From: Herbidospora galbida
GTDB lineage: Bacteria > Actinomycetota > Actinomycetes > Streptosporangiales > Streptosporangiaceae
Direction of reading: 5' to 3'
DNA length: 64,000 nt
NCBI RefSeq assembly: GCF_005233835.1
Contig: NZ_SZQA01000009.1
Span: forward strand, 1 to 64,000
Shown: positions 17,388-26,400 of the stretch, in pieces
Layout of the letters: the number at the start of each line of letters is the position of its first letter
How positions within the stretch are numbered: position 1 is the stretch's first letter
Translations under genes and position numbers: made by a program
The notes under the pieces: generated by a model
Told to the model about the DNA's origin: nothing
Databases searched by the model: none
What the model saw: the letters and a program-made list of their open reading frames with translations, nothing else

Positions 17388-17759
17388 GTGAACACCAGGG
17401 AGATCGCCCGCCGCTTCGCCCAGACCTGGCAGACCGGCTGGGCCGCCCACGACGTCGACCTTCTTCTCTCCCTGTACGCCCCGGGCATCGTCCACCGCTC
17501 GATGCCCTTCCGCGAGCCGCACCGGGGCCTCGACGCGCTCAGGGACTATCTGACGTGGTCGTTCTCCGAAGAAGACGTGCTGGCCGTGGAGTTCGGGGAG
17601 CCGCTGGTCGACGGCGACACCGCGGTCGTCGAGTTCCGGGTGCGCGCCCGCGAGGGCGACCTGGCGGGGTGCGTGTTCGTGACGTTCGACGAGGCGGGAT
17701 TGGCCGTCGCGACCCGCGACTATTGGCATATGTCAAACGATTCCGAATTATCACCATGA
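17388..17759 (+). CDS. SnoaL/NTF2-like domain protein
   Basis: The 123-residue product has the cone-shaped NTF2-like pattern: helix ARRFAQTWQTGWAAHDVDLL, then LYAPGIVHRS and a strand-rich second half with DGDTAVVEFRVRA. Such proteins act as small-molecule isomerases, cyclases or simple binding folds. The GTG start is 23 bases from the divergent DUF72 start. Its stop overlaps the lipoprotein start (ATGA). The function is unknown. Confidence 0.78.
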   Translation: MNTREIARRFAQTWQTGWAAHDVDLLLSLYAPGIVHRSMPFREPHRGLDALRDYLTWSFSEEDVLAVEFGEPLVDGDTAVVEFRVRAREGDLAGCVFVTFDEAGLAVATRDYWHMSNDSELSP

Positions 17760-18424
17760 AGCGATTCCTGCCGGCCCTCCTGCTCGTGGCCGGGTGCGGC
17801 GCCCCCGAACCCACCCACGCCTACGCCTACGCCTGCAACGGACATCCCGTCCCCCTGGCCCAGCTGACCGGCCCGCCGGCGACGCGACTGGGGCCTGACG
17901 GCAGGGCCGCGCTGCAAGGGCAGGAGGTCGGGCGGGTCGAAGAACTGGAGAAGTGGCACATCGTCGAGGAGAGCGCCGATCGGGTGGCCCTGATCCGCGA
18001 GATCGACGAGCCCGTCCGCGCGGACTCCGGCGACAGCACCCACCAGTACCTGTCGATCGAGCGCCGGCTCCCGGGCGGCGGGTGGATGCTGAACACCTCC
18101 ACCCGCTGCGACCTGAAGCGGGTCGTCCCCGGCCTGGGGCCCGCCGACGTCGCCCTCGGATCGGCGTCGGGCACCCGCCTGAACCTGCTGGTCACCGAGC
18201 GGGCGTGCGCGAGCGGCCAGTCGGCGGCGGGGCGGATCGAACTGGTCGAGCTGGAGGAGACCGACGAGGAGGTCCGGCTGACCGTGGCGGTCCGGGAAGG
18301 ACAGTGGGGCGAAATCGTGACATGCCAGGGCAATCCACCCACGCCGTTCACCGTCGAACTCTCCCGGCCGCTGGATGACAGGGCCGTGCTGAACGTCGGG
18401 GTCCATCCCGCCCGGCGGCTGTAG
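17756..18424 (+). CDS. Putative lipoprotein of unknown function
   Basis: From ATG 17756 the 222-residue product begins MKRFLPALLLVAGCGAPEP. That is a short lipoprotein signal with the lipobox LVAGC, cysteine near residue 14. The rest has four further cysteines (YACNG, TRCD, RACAS, VTCQ), likely two disulfides outside the membrane. No family is recognised. It overlaps the NTF2-like gene by four bases, implying co-expression. Confidence 0.72.
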   Translation: MKRFLPALLLVAGCGAPEPTHAYAYACNGHPVPLAQLTGPPATRLGPDGRAALQGQEVGRVEELEKWHIVEESADRVALIREIDEPVRADSGDSTHQYLSIERRLPGGGWMLNTSTRCDLKRVVPGLGPADVALGSASGTRLNLLVTERACASGQSAAGRIELVELEETDEEVRLTVAVREGQWGEIVTCQGNPPTPFTVELSRPLDDRAVLNVGVHPARRL

Positions 18425-18433
18425 CATCGCCCG

Positions 18434-18970
18434 GTGAATCTCCCCGCGTGGTACGCCGCCCTCCCGGTCGCCATCTCCGCCGCCGGTGTGCTCTTCACCG
18501 ACGACGACGGCAGGGTGCTGCTGGTGCGGACGACGTACAAGAACGACTGGGACATCCCCGGCGGGGTGATCGAGGTCGGCGGCGGCGAGACACCCGCGGC
18601 GGCGGCCCGCCGGGAACTCCGCGAGGAGCTCGGCCTCGACCGCCCGGTGGGTGACCTGCTCAGCATCGACGTCCGCCCGGCCCGCCCCGACCGCCGCCCG
18701 CTGCTGGCCTTCCTCTTCGACGGTGGCGTCCTGAACCCCGACGACGTGGCCGCGATCCGCTTCGTCGACGAGGAGATCGCCGAAGTCCGCTTCGTCGCCC
18801 TCGATGAGATCGGCGGCCTGACCGAGGCGGCGCTGGCCCGCCGCATCCGCGCCACCCTCCGGCACCCCGGCACGGGCCTGCTGTTCCTGTCGGACGGCGA
18901 GCCGACCGGGGATGATCGTGCCCATGGATCACATGACCGCCCTGATCGACCAGAACGCCCGCTTCGCTGA
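18434..18970 (+). CDS. NUDIX hydrolase
   Basis: The 178-residue protein has a Nudix box: GG near residue 43, then GGGET, RRELREELGL. The loop between the first glycines and the first glutamate is about two residues longer than the strict consensus. The Glu residues that bind Mg2+ are present. It probably hydrolyses a nucleoside diphosphate linked to another moiety, or a damaged nucleotide. GTG 18434 lies nine bases after the lipoprotein stop. Its C-terminus overlaps the next gene. Confidence 0.87.
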   Translation: MNLPAWYAALPVAISAAGVLFTDDDGRVLLVRTTYKNDWDIPGGVIEVGGGETPAAAARRELREELGLDRPVGDLLSIDVRPARPDRRPLLAFLFDGGVLNPDDVAAIRFVDEEIAEVRFVALDEIGGLTEAALARRIRATLRHPGTGLLFLSDGEPTGDDRAHGSHDRPDRPERPLR

Positions 18971-19640
18971 CCTGCTCGCCGACGCCGACGAGACGACGGA
19001 AGTCCCGACCTGCCCCGGCTGGACCCTCAAGCAGCTCTTCCGCCACGTAGGCCGGGGCGACCGCTGGTCGGCCCAGATCATCAGCGACCGGGTCGGCGAG
19101 TACCTCGACCCGCGCGAGGTCCGCGACGGCAAACCCCCGGCTGACCTCGAGGGCGCGTTGGCCTGGTTCGCCGAAGGCCCCCGCATCCTGCAGAGCGCCG
19201 TCGACGCGATCGGCCCGGACACGTACGTGTGGACGTTCTCGGGCCCCCGCCCGGCCGAGTGGTGGGTACGCCGCCGCCTCCACGAGGCGACGATGCACCG
19301 CGCCGACGCCGCCTTCGCCCTCGGCCTGCCCTACGACCTCGCACCCGAACTGGCCGCCGACGGCATCGAAGAGTGGATCGACACCGTCGCCTCGACCCGG
19401 CCGACCCTCGACCCGGGGGTGACCGTCCACCTGCACACGACCGACGTGCCCGGCGAGTGGATGCTGCGCGGCGAGGAGGACCGGGTGGTCTGGGGGCTGG
19501 GGCATGGGAAGGGCGACCTGGCGGTGAGGGGGCCTGCGACCGACCTGTTCCTGGCACTGCTGAACCGGCGCGAGGGCGACCTGGAGATCTTCGGGGACAA
19601 GGGGATCTGGACGTCGTGGCGGGAACGCGCCCGCTTCTGA
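18924..19640 (+). CDS. Maleylpyruvate isomerase family, mycothiol-dependent enzyme
   Basis: The 238-residue protein begins MDHMTALIDQNARFADLLAD, a start usual for this family, so ATG 18924 is chosen over ATG 18912. It has a DinB-like four-helix bundle with likely metal ligands in LFRHVGRGD and RRRLHEATMHRADA. The family includes mycothiol-dependent isomerases and S-transferases typical of actinobacteria. The exact reaction is unknown. It overlaps the NUDIX gene by 47 bases. Confidence 0.85.
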   Translation: MDHMTALIDQNARFADLLADADETTEVPTCPGWTLKQLFRHVGRGDRWSAQIISDRVGEYLDPREVRDGKPPADLEGALAWFAEGPRILQSAVDAIGPDTYVWTFSGPRPAEWWVRRRLHEATMHRADAAFALGLPYDLAPELAADGIEEWIDTVASTRPTLDPGVTVHLHTTDVPGEWMLRGEEDRVVWGLGHGKGDLAVRGPATDLFLALLNRREGDLEIFGDKGIWTSWRERARF

Positions 19641-20321
19641 CTGCTGGGGAACGACCACGGCACGAGACCGACCGACTTCCTCACCAATCACGGTGCCGCC
19701 GACGCCTTTCTGGACGAGTGCGGCGCCCCCGAGGAGGTCTGGTCGGCGGGCCTGCTGCACGCCGCCTACGGCTTTCTCGACCGGTCAGAGCGCGCCATCC
19801 TGCGAGCCGCCATCGGCGATGACGCGGAACGGCTCGTGTACGCATACGCCTCCTGCGACCGCGCCGCCACCTACTTCGACCTGACCCGGTTCCGCGACCG
19901 CTTCACCGGCCAGATCACCCATCCTGACCGGCGGGCATTCCTCTTCGTGCTGACGGTGGCCGACATTCCCCGGACCATCGCCTTCTACCGCGACGTCCTG
20001 GGCATGGACGCGGTCACCTTCGGCGAGGGCCGCGACGCCCTGGTCTTCGGCCGCAACAAAATCAACCTTCACCGGGCGGGCGCGAGTTCAGCCCGCACGC
20101 ACTGCACCCGGCCCCGGGCACGGCCGACCTGTGCCTGATCACCACGAGCCCGCTGGAGCGGGTGGCGGCCCGACTGACGGTGAAGGGGTGCCGATCGAGG
20201 GCCGGTCGAGAAGACGAGTGCTCTGGGGCTCATGACCAGCGTCTACGTCCGCGACCCCGACGGGAACCTCATCGAGATCGCCTCGTACGGCTATACCTCG
20301 AAGACCATCGACGCGTCATAG
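19641..20321 (+). pseudogene. Decayed DUF6817-like plus VOC gene with three frameshifts
   Basis: In one frame TDFLTNHGAADAFLDE and VWSAGLLHAAYGFLDR resemble a DUF6817-type domain with an internal loss. It runs directly into VLTVADIPRTIAFYRDVLGM, the start of a VOC protein. The VOC then shifts frame near 20080 (REFSPHALHPAPGTADLCLI continues one frame over). Two more shifts near 20190-20205 lead to MTSVYVRDPDGNLIEIASYG and a stop at 20319-20321. Each shift fits a single missing base in a GC run. No start codon is evident. Assembly errors are a possible alternative explanation. Confidence 0.7.
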
Positions 20322-20488
20322 AACCGGCTGCGAGACGTTCTCCCTACGACGGCGACTCGCTTCAGGCGAACTTTCACCGAGCCCCACAACAAATTCCTGG
20401 CGAACGCCGAACCAACTGTCCTTTGTCATAGAGTCGCTTCCGTCAAAGGATCGACCGTCGAGTCCCTCTTGTGAGGAGTGCAGTCCAC

Positions 20489-22267
20489 ATGGGTTTTCTC
20501 CCTGCGATGACCATCGCCGAGGCTCTCAAGAGAATCCACAAAGGGGCCTGGGTGCTGCCGGCCATCCAGCGAGAGTTCGTATGGAACACCAACCAGATCA
20601 GAAGCCTGTTCGACAGCCTCATGCGCGGCTACCCCGTGGGGTCGTTCCTCTTGTGGGGCCTTGAGAAAGAGCAGGTCGAAAAATTCACCTTCTACGACTT
20701 CCTCACTGACTACCACGAGAAGAACCAGCCCTATGCCCCCACGGCCAACGTTGCCCATGGAGAATCCGTCATCGCCGTACTCGATGGCCAGCAACGCCTC
20801 ACGGCAATCAACATCGGCCTTTATGGAAGCTACGCCGAGCGCCTCAAGTACAAACAAGCCAACAACCCGGAAAACTACCCCCGGAAGTGGCTCTATCTGA
20901 ACCTGCTCGGCTCCGGCGGCGACGATGAATTAGGGCTCAAATATGACCTGCGATTCCTCACGAGCGCAAAGGCGGCTGAGCCGACGACTGACGGCAAGCG
21001 TCCCTGGTTCAAGGTCGCGGAGGTGCTCAAGTTTCCTGACGGCGGTCCGGCGATCATGGATGCGGTGGGAGCCCGAGGCTTGGACGTGGCTGAATTCCAC
21101 TACGCCTACAAGCAGCTTTATGAGCTCTACCAGGCCATCCACACACAGCAGGTGATCAACGCCTTCCAAGAGGACTCCCAAGACCCTGACCGCGTCCTGG
21201 ACATCTTCGTGCGCGTCAACAGCGGCGGGACCAAACTGTCCAACTCCGATCTGCTCCTGTCCATGGCCACCAATCAGTGGAAGGAGCTGGACGCGCGAGA
21301 GGAAGTCCGGTCTCTGGAGACGGAATTCACCGCCGGGCCGGGTCAGTTCAGATTCAGCAAAGACCTCATCCTCAAGGCCGGACTGATGCTGACGGAAGCG
21401 CCGGACTTTCAGTTCAAGATCTCGAACTTCACGCAGACGAACATGAGTCGCCTTGAACACGGCTGGGCGGAAATCCGAAGCAGCCTACTGAGGGCGGCCA
21501 ACCTGCTCGCTTCGTTCGGGTTGTCCGCGAACAACCTCACAGCCGACAGCGTCGTCATCCCCGTCGCTTATTACCTCCACCGCCACGGACTCGGCGACAA
21601 ATACCTGACGGCCTCCACCTTCGCCACCGATCGAGCCCTCGTTCGCCGATGGGTGTTCAAAAGCCTCATCAAGCGGGGGGTGTGGGGCTCAGGCCTCGAC
21701 ACCCTGCTGCGCTCCATCCAGGCAGTGATCCGTAGTTCGGCAACACCGGAATTCCCGGTGGATGCTCTGGAGTCTGCGATGGCCAGCCGCGGCAAGGGCT
21801 TGTCGTTCACCGACGAGGAAATCGACGGCGTCCTGGAGCTGCAGTACGGCAAGCCCCAGACCTTCCCGGTCTTGGCCATGCTCTATCCCGGGCTGGATCT
21901 CACCCAGCAGTTCCATGAAGACCACGTCTTCGCCCGCTCGCGTCTCACTCCTCAAGCGCTCCGCAAATCGGGCATTTCTCGTGAGCAGCACGAGGACTAC
22001 ACCAGCCGCGCCAATGGACTGCCCAACCTTCAGCTGCTGGCCGGCCTGCCGAACATCGCCAAGGGAGACGCCTGGCCCTGGGAGTGGCTCGACGGCCCGC
22101 ACTTCACGTCCGACGCGGCGCGGGAGAACCATCTGGCGCAGAACGACCTGGACCTGCTGCCGCACGACCTAGCCGGCTTCGTCGACTTCTACGACGCCCG
22201 GAAGAAGCGCATGGCGGAGAGACTCTCGAAGCTGCTTGGGCTTCGGGCCGAAGTTCCCGAGACGTGA
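20489..22267 (+). CDS. DUF262 domain protein with HNH-like C-terminus (GmrSD-type)
   Basis: The 592-residue protein has the DUF262 signature: IQREFVWNTNQIRSLFDSL near residue 30, DGQQRLTAIN near 97, and RVNSGGTKLSNSDLLLS near 250. The C-terminal part carries FHEDHVFARSRL and ANGLPNLQLLAGLPNIAKG, an HNH-like nuclease pattern of the DUF1524 kind. Such proteins include the GmrSD enzymes that cut modified phage DNA. ATG 20489 is preferred for its GAGGAG site. Its base composition looks less GC-rich than its neighbours, and it sits between a pseudogene and a tRNA gene, which suggests acquisition. A defence role is inferred. Confidence 0.85.
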   Translation: MGFLPAMTIAEALKRIHKGAWVLPAIQREFVWNTNQIRSLFDSLMRGYPVGSFLLWGLEKEQVEKFTFYDFLTDYHEKNQPYAPTANVAHGESVIAVLDGQQRLTAINIGLYGSYAERLKYKQANNPENYPRKWLYLNLLGSGGDDELGLKYDLRFLTSAKAAEPTTDGKRPWFKVAEVLKFPDGGPAIMDAVGARGLDVAEFHYAYKQLYELYQAIHTQQVINAFQEDSQDPDRVLDIFVRVNSGGTKLSNSDLLLSMATNQWKELDAREEVRSLETEFTAGPGQFRFSKDLILKAGLMLTEAPDFQFKISNFTQTNMSRLEHGWAEIRSSLLRAANLLASFGLSANNLTADSVVIPVAYYLHRHGLGDKYLTASTFATDRALVRRWVFKSLIKRGVWGSGLDTLLRSIQAVIRSSATPEFPVDALESAMASRGKGLSFTDEEIDGVLELQYGKPQTFPVLAMLYPGLDLTQQFHEDHVFARSRLTPQALRKSGISREQHEDYTSRANGLPNLQLLAGLPNIAKGDAWPWEWLDGPHFTSDAARENHLAQNDLDLLPHDLAGFVDFYDARKKRMAERLSKLLGLRAEVPET

Positions 22268-22332
22268 CGTCAAGACGGACCCGGACAACAGCCGAGGACT
22301 CCAGATGCGTCGGAGCGCCTGCCCTAGGCATG

Positions 22333-22372
22333 AAAAAATCCCAGGCCAGAACAGCTCTGACCTGGGATTTTC
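22333..22372. terminator. Bidirectional Rho-independent terminator between DUF262 gene and tRNA-Lys
   Basis: An 11-base perfect stem, AAAATCCCAGG with CCTGGGATTTT (22335-22345 and 22361-22371), encloses a further CAGA/TCTG pairing. A-runs on one side and T-runs on the other let it act in both directions. It would end the DUF262 transcript and the minus-strand tRNA transcript. Confidence 0.85.
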
Positions 22373-22376
22373 GCTG

Positions 22377-22450
22377 TGCGCCGCCAGGGACTCGAACCCC
22401 GGACCCGCTGATTAAGAGTCAGCTGCTCTAACCAACTGAGCTAGCGGCGC
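22377..22450 (-). tRNA. tRNA-Lys (anticodon CUU)
   Basis: The minus strand folds as a standard tRNA. The acceptor arms are GCGCCGC and GCGGCGC, the D-arm AGCTCAGTTGGTTAGAGC, the anticodon loop CTCTTAA with anticodon CTT, and the T-loop GGTTCGAGTCC. The discriminator is A and the CCA end is not encoded. It reads AAG lysine codons. Confidence 0.97.
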
Positions 22451-22540
22451 TTGAAGCCCTTGTAGGTTACCGCGACTCCGAACCCCCACCAAATCGGGCT
22501 ACAGTAGAACATCATTCGGTACGCCCAAGGGGAAGCCCAC

Positions 22541-23386
22541 GTGACCTGGTTCGCCTCACCGTCGGAAGCCGTCACCCGTCTCCGCCAGACCGGATACCTC
22601 TCCGACGACGCCATCGCCACCTCGGTCTTCCTGGCCGGCGTACTGGAGAAACCCCTCCTGGCGGAGGGCCCGGCAGGCGTGGGCAAGACCCAGCTGGCCA
22701 AGGCGATAGCCGAAGCCACAGGCGCAGACCTGGTCAGGCTCCAGTGCTACGAGGGCCTCGACGAGGCCAGGGCCCTCTACGAGTGGAACTACAAGAAGCA
22801 GCTGCTCCGGATCCAGGCCGACGACGACGCCTGGGACGACATCTTCGCCGAGGAGTTCCTCCTGGAGCGGCCCCTCCTCAAGGCGATCAGGTCAGACCGC
22901 CCCACCGTCCTGCTGATCGACGAGACCGACAAGGCCGACGTCGAGGTCGAGGGCCTCCTGCTGGAGATCCTCTCGGACTTTCAGATCACCATCCCCGAGC
23001 TCGGCACCGTCGCCGCCACGAGGAAACCGTTCGTGGTGCTGACCTCGAACGCCACGCGAGAACTCAGCGAGGCCCTCAAACGCCGCTGTCTCTACCTCCA
23101 CCTCGACTACCCCACCCCCGAACGCGAGCGCGACATCGTCCTCGCCCAGGTCCCGGGCATCGCCGAGACGGTCGCCGAGCAGCTCGCGCGGACGGCCGCC
23201 ACGCTGCGCGCCCTGGAGCTGAAGAAGTCGCCGAGCATCGCCGAGACCGTCGACTGGGCGCACACCCTGCTCGCGCTGGGCCGTGAGGTGCTCGACGAGC
23301 AGACCATCGCCGAGACGCTGGGTGTCGTCCTGAAGCACCATTCCGACCAGCAGAGGGCCGCCAAGGAACTGGGCCTGCGGGCATGA
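22541..23386 (+). CDS. MoxR-family AAA+ ATPase
   Basis: The 281-residue protein has Walker A AEGPAGVGKT (41-50), Walker B VLLIDETDKAD near 124-134, and the sensor region VVLTSNATRELSEALKRRC. It matches the MoxR/CoxD-like chaperone ATPases. These act with a VWA-domain partner to insert metals or remodel protein complexes. Its last codons overlap the VWA gene start (ATGA), as is usual for such pairs. The client is not identified; no oxidoreductase gene adjoins it. Confidence 0.9.
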   Translation: MTWFASPSEAVTRLRQTGYLSDDAIATSVFLAGVLEKPLLAEGPAGVGKTQLAKAIAEATGADLVRLQCYEGLDEARALYEWNYKKQLLRIQADDDAWDDIFAEEFLLERPLLKAIRSDRPTVLLIDETDKADVEVEGLLLEILSDFQITIPELGTVAATRKPFVVLTSNATRELSEALKRRCLYLHLDYPTPERERDIVLAQVPGIAETVAEQLARTAATLRALELKKSPSIAETVDWAHTLLALGREVLDEQTIAETLGVVLKHHSDQQRAAKELGLRA

Positions 23387-24702
23387 TCGACCGGCACATC
23401 GGCTTCGTCCACGCCCTGAGGGAGACCGGCCTGCCCGTCTCCCTGGCCGAGGGGCTCGACGCCGCCCGCGCCCTCCGGCACATCGACCTCGCCGACCGGG
23501 AGATCCTCCGCCAGGCCTACGCCGTGACGCTCGTGAAGCGGCCCCAGCACCGGGAGGGCTTCGACGTCCTGTTCGACCTCTGGTTCCCGTCCACGACGCA
23601 GGGGCCGCCGAAGCACCGAGCCGAAGATCCCGAAGACCTGAGAACCGAACTCGCCGAACTGCTCGGGGGAGATCCCGCCGCCCCCGAATTCCGTGCGTTC
23701 GCGCAGGCCATGGTCGAGCGGTTCGGCCGGGTCCAGGCCGGGCCCGGACGCCAGTCGTGGTTCTCCTATCCGGTCATGCGCGCCCTTTCCCCGCAGACCC
23801 TGATCGCCCGCCTGCTCGGTGAACGCGGCGGGCTGGCCGAGAAACTGGCCCGTCAGCGCGTCACCGCGAACATCGCCGCCTTCGAAGCCGAAGTGGCCTC
23901 AGACGTCAGACGCAGGATCGCCGAGGAACAGGGGCGCGAACGCATCACCAGATCGGCGGTGAGACCCCCGATCGACCGCCGCGACTTCCTCCGCGTCACC
24001 AAGGCGGAACTCGCCGAGATGCGCAGAGAGATCCATCCGCTCGCCAGGAGGCTGGCCACCCGTCTTTCGATGAAACACAAGAAGGGCGACCGGGGGCGCC
24101 TCGACTTCCGCCGGACGGTCCGCGCGTCGCTGCAGTCGGGCGGCGTGCCGCTGACCACCCATCTGAAGCCGCGACGCCCGCACAAGCCGGAACTGGTCGT
24201 CGTCACCGACGCCAGCGACTCCGTCGCCGGCTTCGCCCAGTTCACCCTGCTGCTCACCTTCGCGCTGCGGGAGCAGTTCACCAAGGTCAGGGCGTTCGCC
24301 TTCGTCGACACCGTCGACGAGATCACCAGGTATTTCGCGCCGGGAACCGACGTCCTCGACGCCATCACCCGCATGACCAGTGAGGCCGACATCTCGCGGT
24401 TCGGGCGCACCGATTACGGCCACGTCCTGAAGACCTTCGAGGAACGCCATACGAGCGTCCTCACCCCGAAAACGAGCCTGCTGATCCTCGGCGACGCCAG
24501 GTCCAACCACCAGCCGCCGAACACCGAGACCCTGAAACGCCTCGCCGGAAAGGTGCGGCACGCCTACTGGCTCAACCCCGAACCGCGAGACCAATGGGAC
24601 ACCGGCGACTCGGTGGCGAGCGGCTACGCCGCCATAATCCCGATGTATGAATGCAGGAACGTCCGGCAACTCGCCGCCTTCATCGAAGAGACCGTCGGCT
24701 GA
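23383..24702 (+). CDS. VWA-domain protein (CoxE-like partner of MoxR ATPase)
   Basis: The 439-residue protein has a helical N-terminal half and a von Willebrand A domain in the C-terminal half. The MIDAS motif is DASDS within VVVTDASDSVAGFAQF. No signal peptide or membrane segment is seen, so it works in the cytoplasm with the MoxR ATPase encoded just upstream. Such pairs deliver or activate metal centres in carbon monoxide dehydrogenase-like or other complexes. Its target here is unknown. Confidence 0.88.
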   Translation: MIDRHIGFVHALRETGLPVSLAEGLDAARALRHIDLADREILRQAYAVTLVKRPQHREGFDVLFDLWFPSTTQGPPKHRAEDPEDLRTELAELLGGDPAAPEFRAFAQAMVERFGRVQAGPGRQSWFSYPVMRALSPQTLIARLLGERGGLAEKLARQRVTANIAAFEAEVASDVRRRIAEEQGRERITRSAVRPPIDRRDFLRVTKAELAEMRREIHPLARRLATRLSMKHKKGDRGRLDFRRTVRASLQSGGVPLTTHLKPRRPHKPELVVVTDASDSVAGFAQFTLLLTFALREQFTKVRAFAFVDTVDEITRYFAPGTDVLDAITRMTSEADISRFGRTDYGHVLKTFEERHTSVLTPKTSLLILGDARSNHQPPNTETLKRLAGKVRHAYWLNPEPRDQWDTGDSVASGYAAIIPMYECRNVRQLAAFIEETVG

Positions 24703-25141
24703 GCTCAGGCTGGTCGTTCCCATCTGGAACGGCACCCTTCTCCTGGCGGACGTCGAGGCCATCGACGGTTCGGGGCCACTCAAGGAGGCATTCGTCGCTC
24801 CCGGCCGATTCGCGGGCGCGACCGACAACAGTCTCACCGCGCTGAGTGACTTCAACACCCGTCATTCCGACCTCATCCTTCAGCGCTGGAGCGAAGAACC
24901 GCCCCTCGACGTCGACTCCGACTCCGACTCCGCCGAACTGTCCGTTCGGCTGGCCTCGGGAAAAGTCGCACCCCATCTCCCCGTCGGCGGCGCGGTCCAC
25001 GAGCACATCGATCTTGGCGCGCCCGGCCTGACCTGGCGACTGCGCGTCTTGCGACATCCCACCGGCGTGCCAGATGACTACGACGACGACGAAGACGACC
25101 CGATAGACGAGACGTTCGTCTTCCAGTTCTGGCCTGCGTAA
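24647..25141 (+). CDS. Acidic hypothetical protein downstream of the MoxR/VWA pair
   Basis: The 164-residue frame from ATG 24647 overlaps the VWA gene by 56 bases; no later ATG or GTG fits well. It has an acidic stretch DVDSDSDSAEL and a strongly acidic near-C-terminal run DDYDDDEDDP, ending FVFQFWPA. No family is recognised. Position suggests it is the third gene of the MoxR/VWA operon, perhaps a client or a regulatory partner. The long overlap leaves some doubt about the start. Confidence 0.55.
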   Translation: MNAGTSGNSPPSSKRPSAELRLVVPIWNGTLLLADVEAIDGSGPLKEAFVAPGRFAGATDNSLTALSDFNTRHSDLILQRWSEEPPLDVDSDSDSAELSVRLASGKVAPHLPVGGAVHEHIDLGAPGLTWRLRVLRHPTGVPDDYDDDEDDPIDETFVFQFWPA

Positions 25142-25200
25142 GCCGTTCCGTCACGGCGCAGCCACAACGGGCGCAGGCGCACCCGGCACCCCTGGCTACT

Positions 25201-26400
25201 ATGCGGTCCATGCCCTGGAAGACCGGGATGGTCGCCCGTGACCCATCCGAACCACACCGCACCGCCACGCCCCTTGAGCTGCTGTTCGACCTGGTCTTCG
25301 TGACCGCGGTCGCCCAGGTCGCCCTGCAGCTCGACCACGCCCTCCTCGAAGGGCACACCGCCGAGGGGATCGTCAGCTATCTGATGCTCTTCGGCGCGAT
25401 CTGGTGGGCCTGGATCTCGTTCACGTGGTTCGCCAGCGCCTTCGACCCCGACGACGGGCCCTACCGCATCTTGGCGTTCGTGCAGATCGCCGGGTCGCTC
25501 GTGCTGGCCGCGGGGGTGCCGGCGGCGTTCAACGACCTCGACTTCCGCTGGACCGTCCTCGGCTACGTGATCATGCGCATCGGCTACGTCGCCCAGTGGC
25601 TGCGGGCCGGGCGGGAGCATCCGGCGGTCCGGACGCTGGCGATCAAGCTGGCGGCGGGGACGACGGCCGTGCAGGTCCTCTGGGTGCTGCAGCTGCTGCT
25701 GCCGGACGACTACCGGATCTTGGCCTTCATCGTCCTGTTCCTGGTCGACCTGTCGGTGCCGTGGTTCGCGGGCTGGAACGCCGACCAGGGCGGCTATCAC
25801 GCGCACCACATCGCCGAGCGGTTCGGCCTGTTCACCCTGATCGTCATCGGCGAGTCGATCACCGCGGCGACGCTGGCCATCCAGTCGGCGTTCGAGGCGC
25901 AGGGCCACGTCGTCGAACTGCTGGTGCTGGCCGTGGCGGCGCTGCTGATCTCGCTGTCGATCTGGTGGCTCTACTTCGGCTACATGGACCACAAGGCGCT
26001 GACGACCAACCCCAGGACCACCTACATCTGGTCGTACGGCCACTACTTCATCCTCGCCGCCATCGCGGCCGGGGGCGCGGGGGTGGCGGTGATGGCCGGG
26101 TCGGTCGGGGGGCACGGCGCGCACCTGCCCGAGTGGGGGGCCGCACTGGCGGTCACCGCTCCGGTCGCGGTGTTCCTCTTCGCGTACGCCGCCATCGACG
26201 CACTGGGGAACGGCAGGCGGGACCTGAAGCCGGTCGTGTTCGCCGTCACCGGGGTGATCGTGCTGGCGCTCACGCCGCTGGCGACGGTGATCGGGGGGCC
26301 GTGGACGACGCTGGTCACGGCCCTGATCGTGGTCGCCCTGCTGGCGAAGGAGCTGCTAGCGCATCCGTCGGAGGATGCGCGCAGCCGTGCGGCCGAGTAG
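25201..26400 (+). CDS. Low temperature requirement protein A (LtrA) family membrane protein
   Basis: The 399-residue protein has about eleven hydrophobic segments. Its N-terminal HRTATPLELLFDLVFVTAVA is the hallmark of LtrA proteins, and HHIAERFGLFTLIVIGESI lies in the middle. LtrA proteins are multi-pass membrane proteins of unclear function, named for a Listeria mutant. The start may be ATG 25201 or ATG 25210. The last 45 bases overlap the convergent NERD gene. Confidence 0.88.
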   Translation: MRSMPWKTGMVARDPSEPHRTATPLELLFDLVFVTAVAQVALQLDHALLEGHTAEGIVSYLMLFGAIWWAWISFTWFASAFDPDDGPYRILAFVQIAGSLVLAAGVPAAFNDLDFRWTVLGYVIMRIGYVAQWLRAGREHPAVRTLAIKLAAGTTAVQVLWVLQLLLPDDYRILAFIVLFLVDLSVPWFAGWNADQGGYHAHHIAERFGLFTLIVIGESITAATLAIQSAFEAQGHVVELLVLAVAALLISLSIWWLYFGYMDHKALTTNPRTTYIWSYGHYFILAAIAAGGAGVAVMAGSVGGHGAHLPEWGAALAVTAPVAVFLFAYAAIDALGNGRRDLKPVVFAVTGVIVLALTPLATVIGGPWTTLVTALIVVALLAKELLAHPSEDARSRAAE

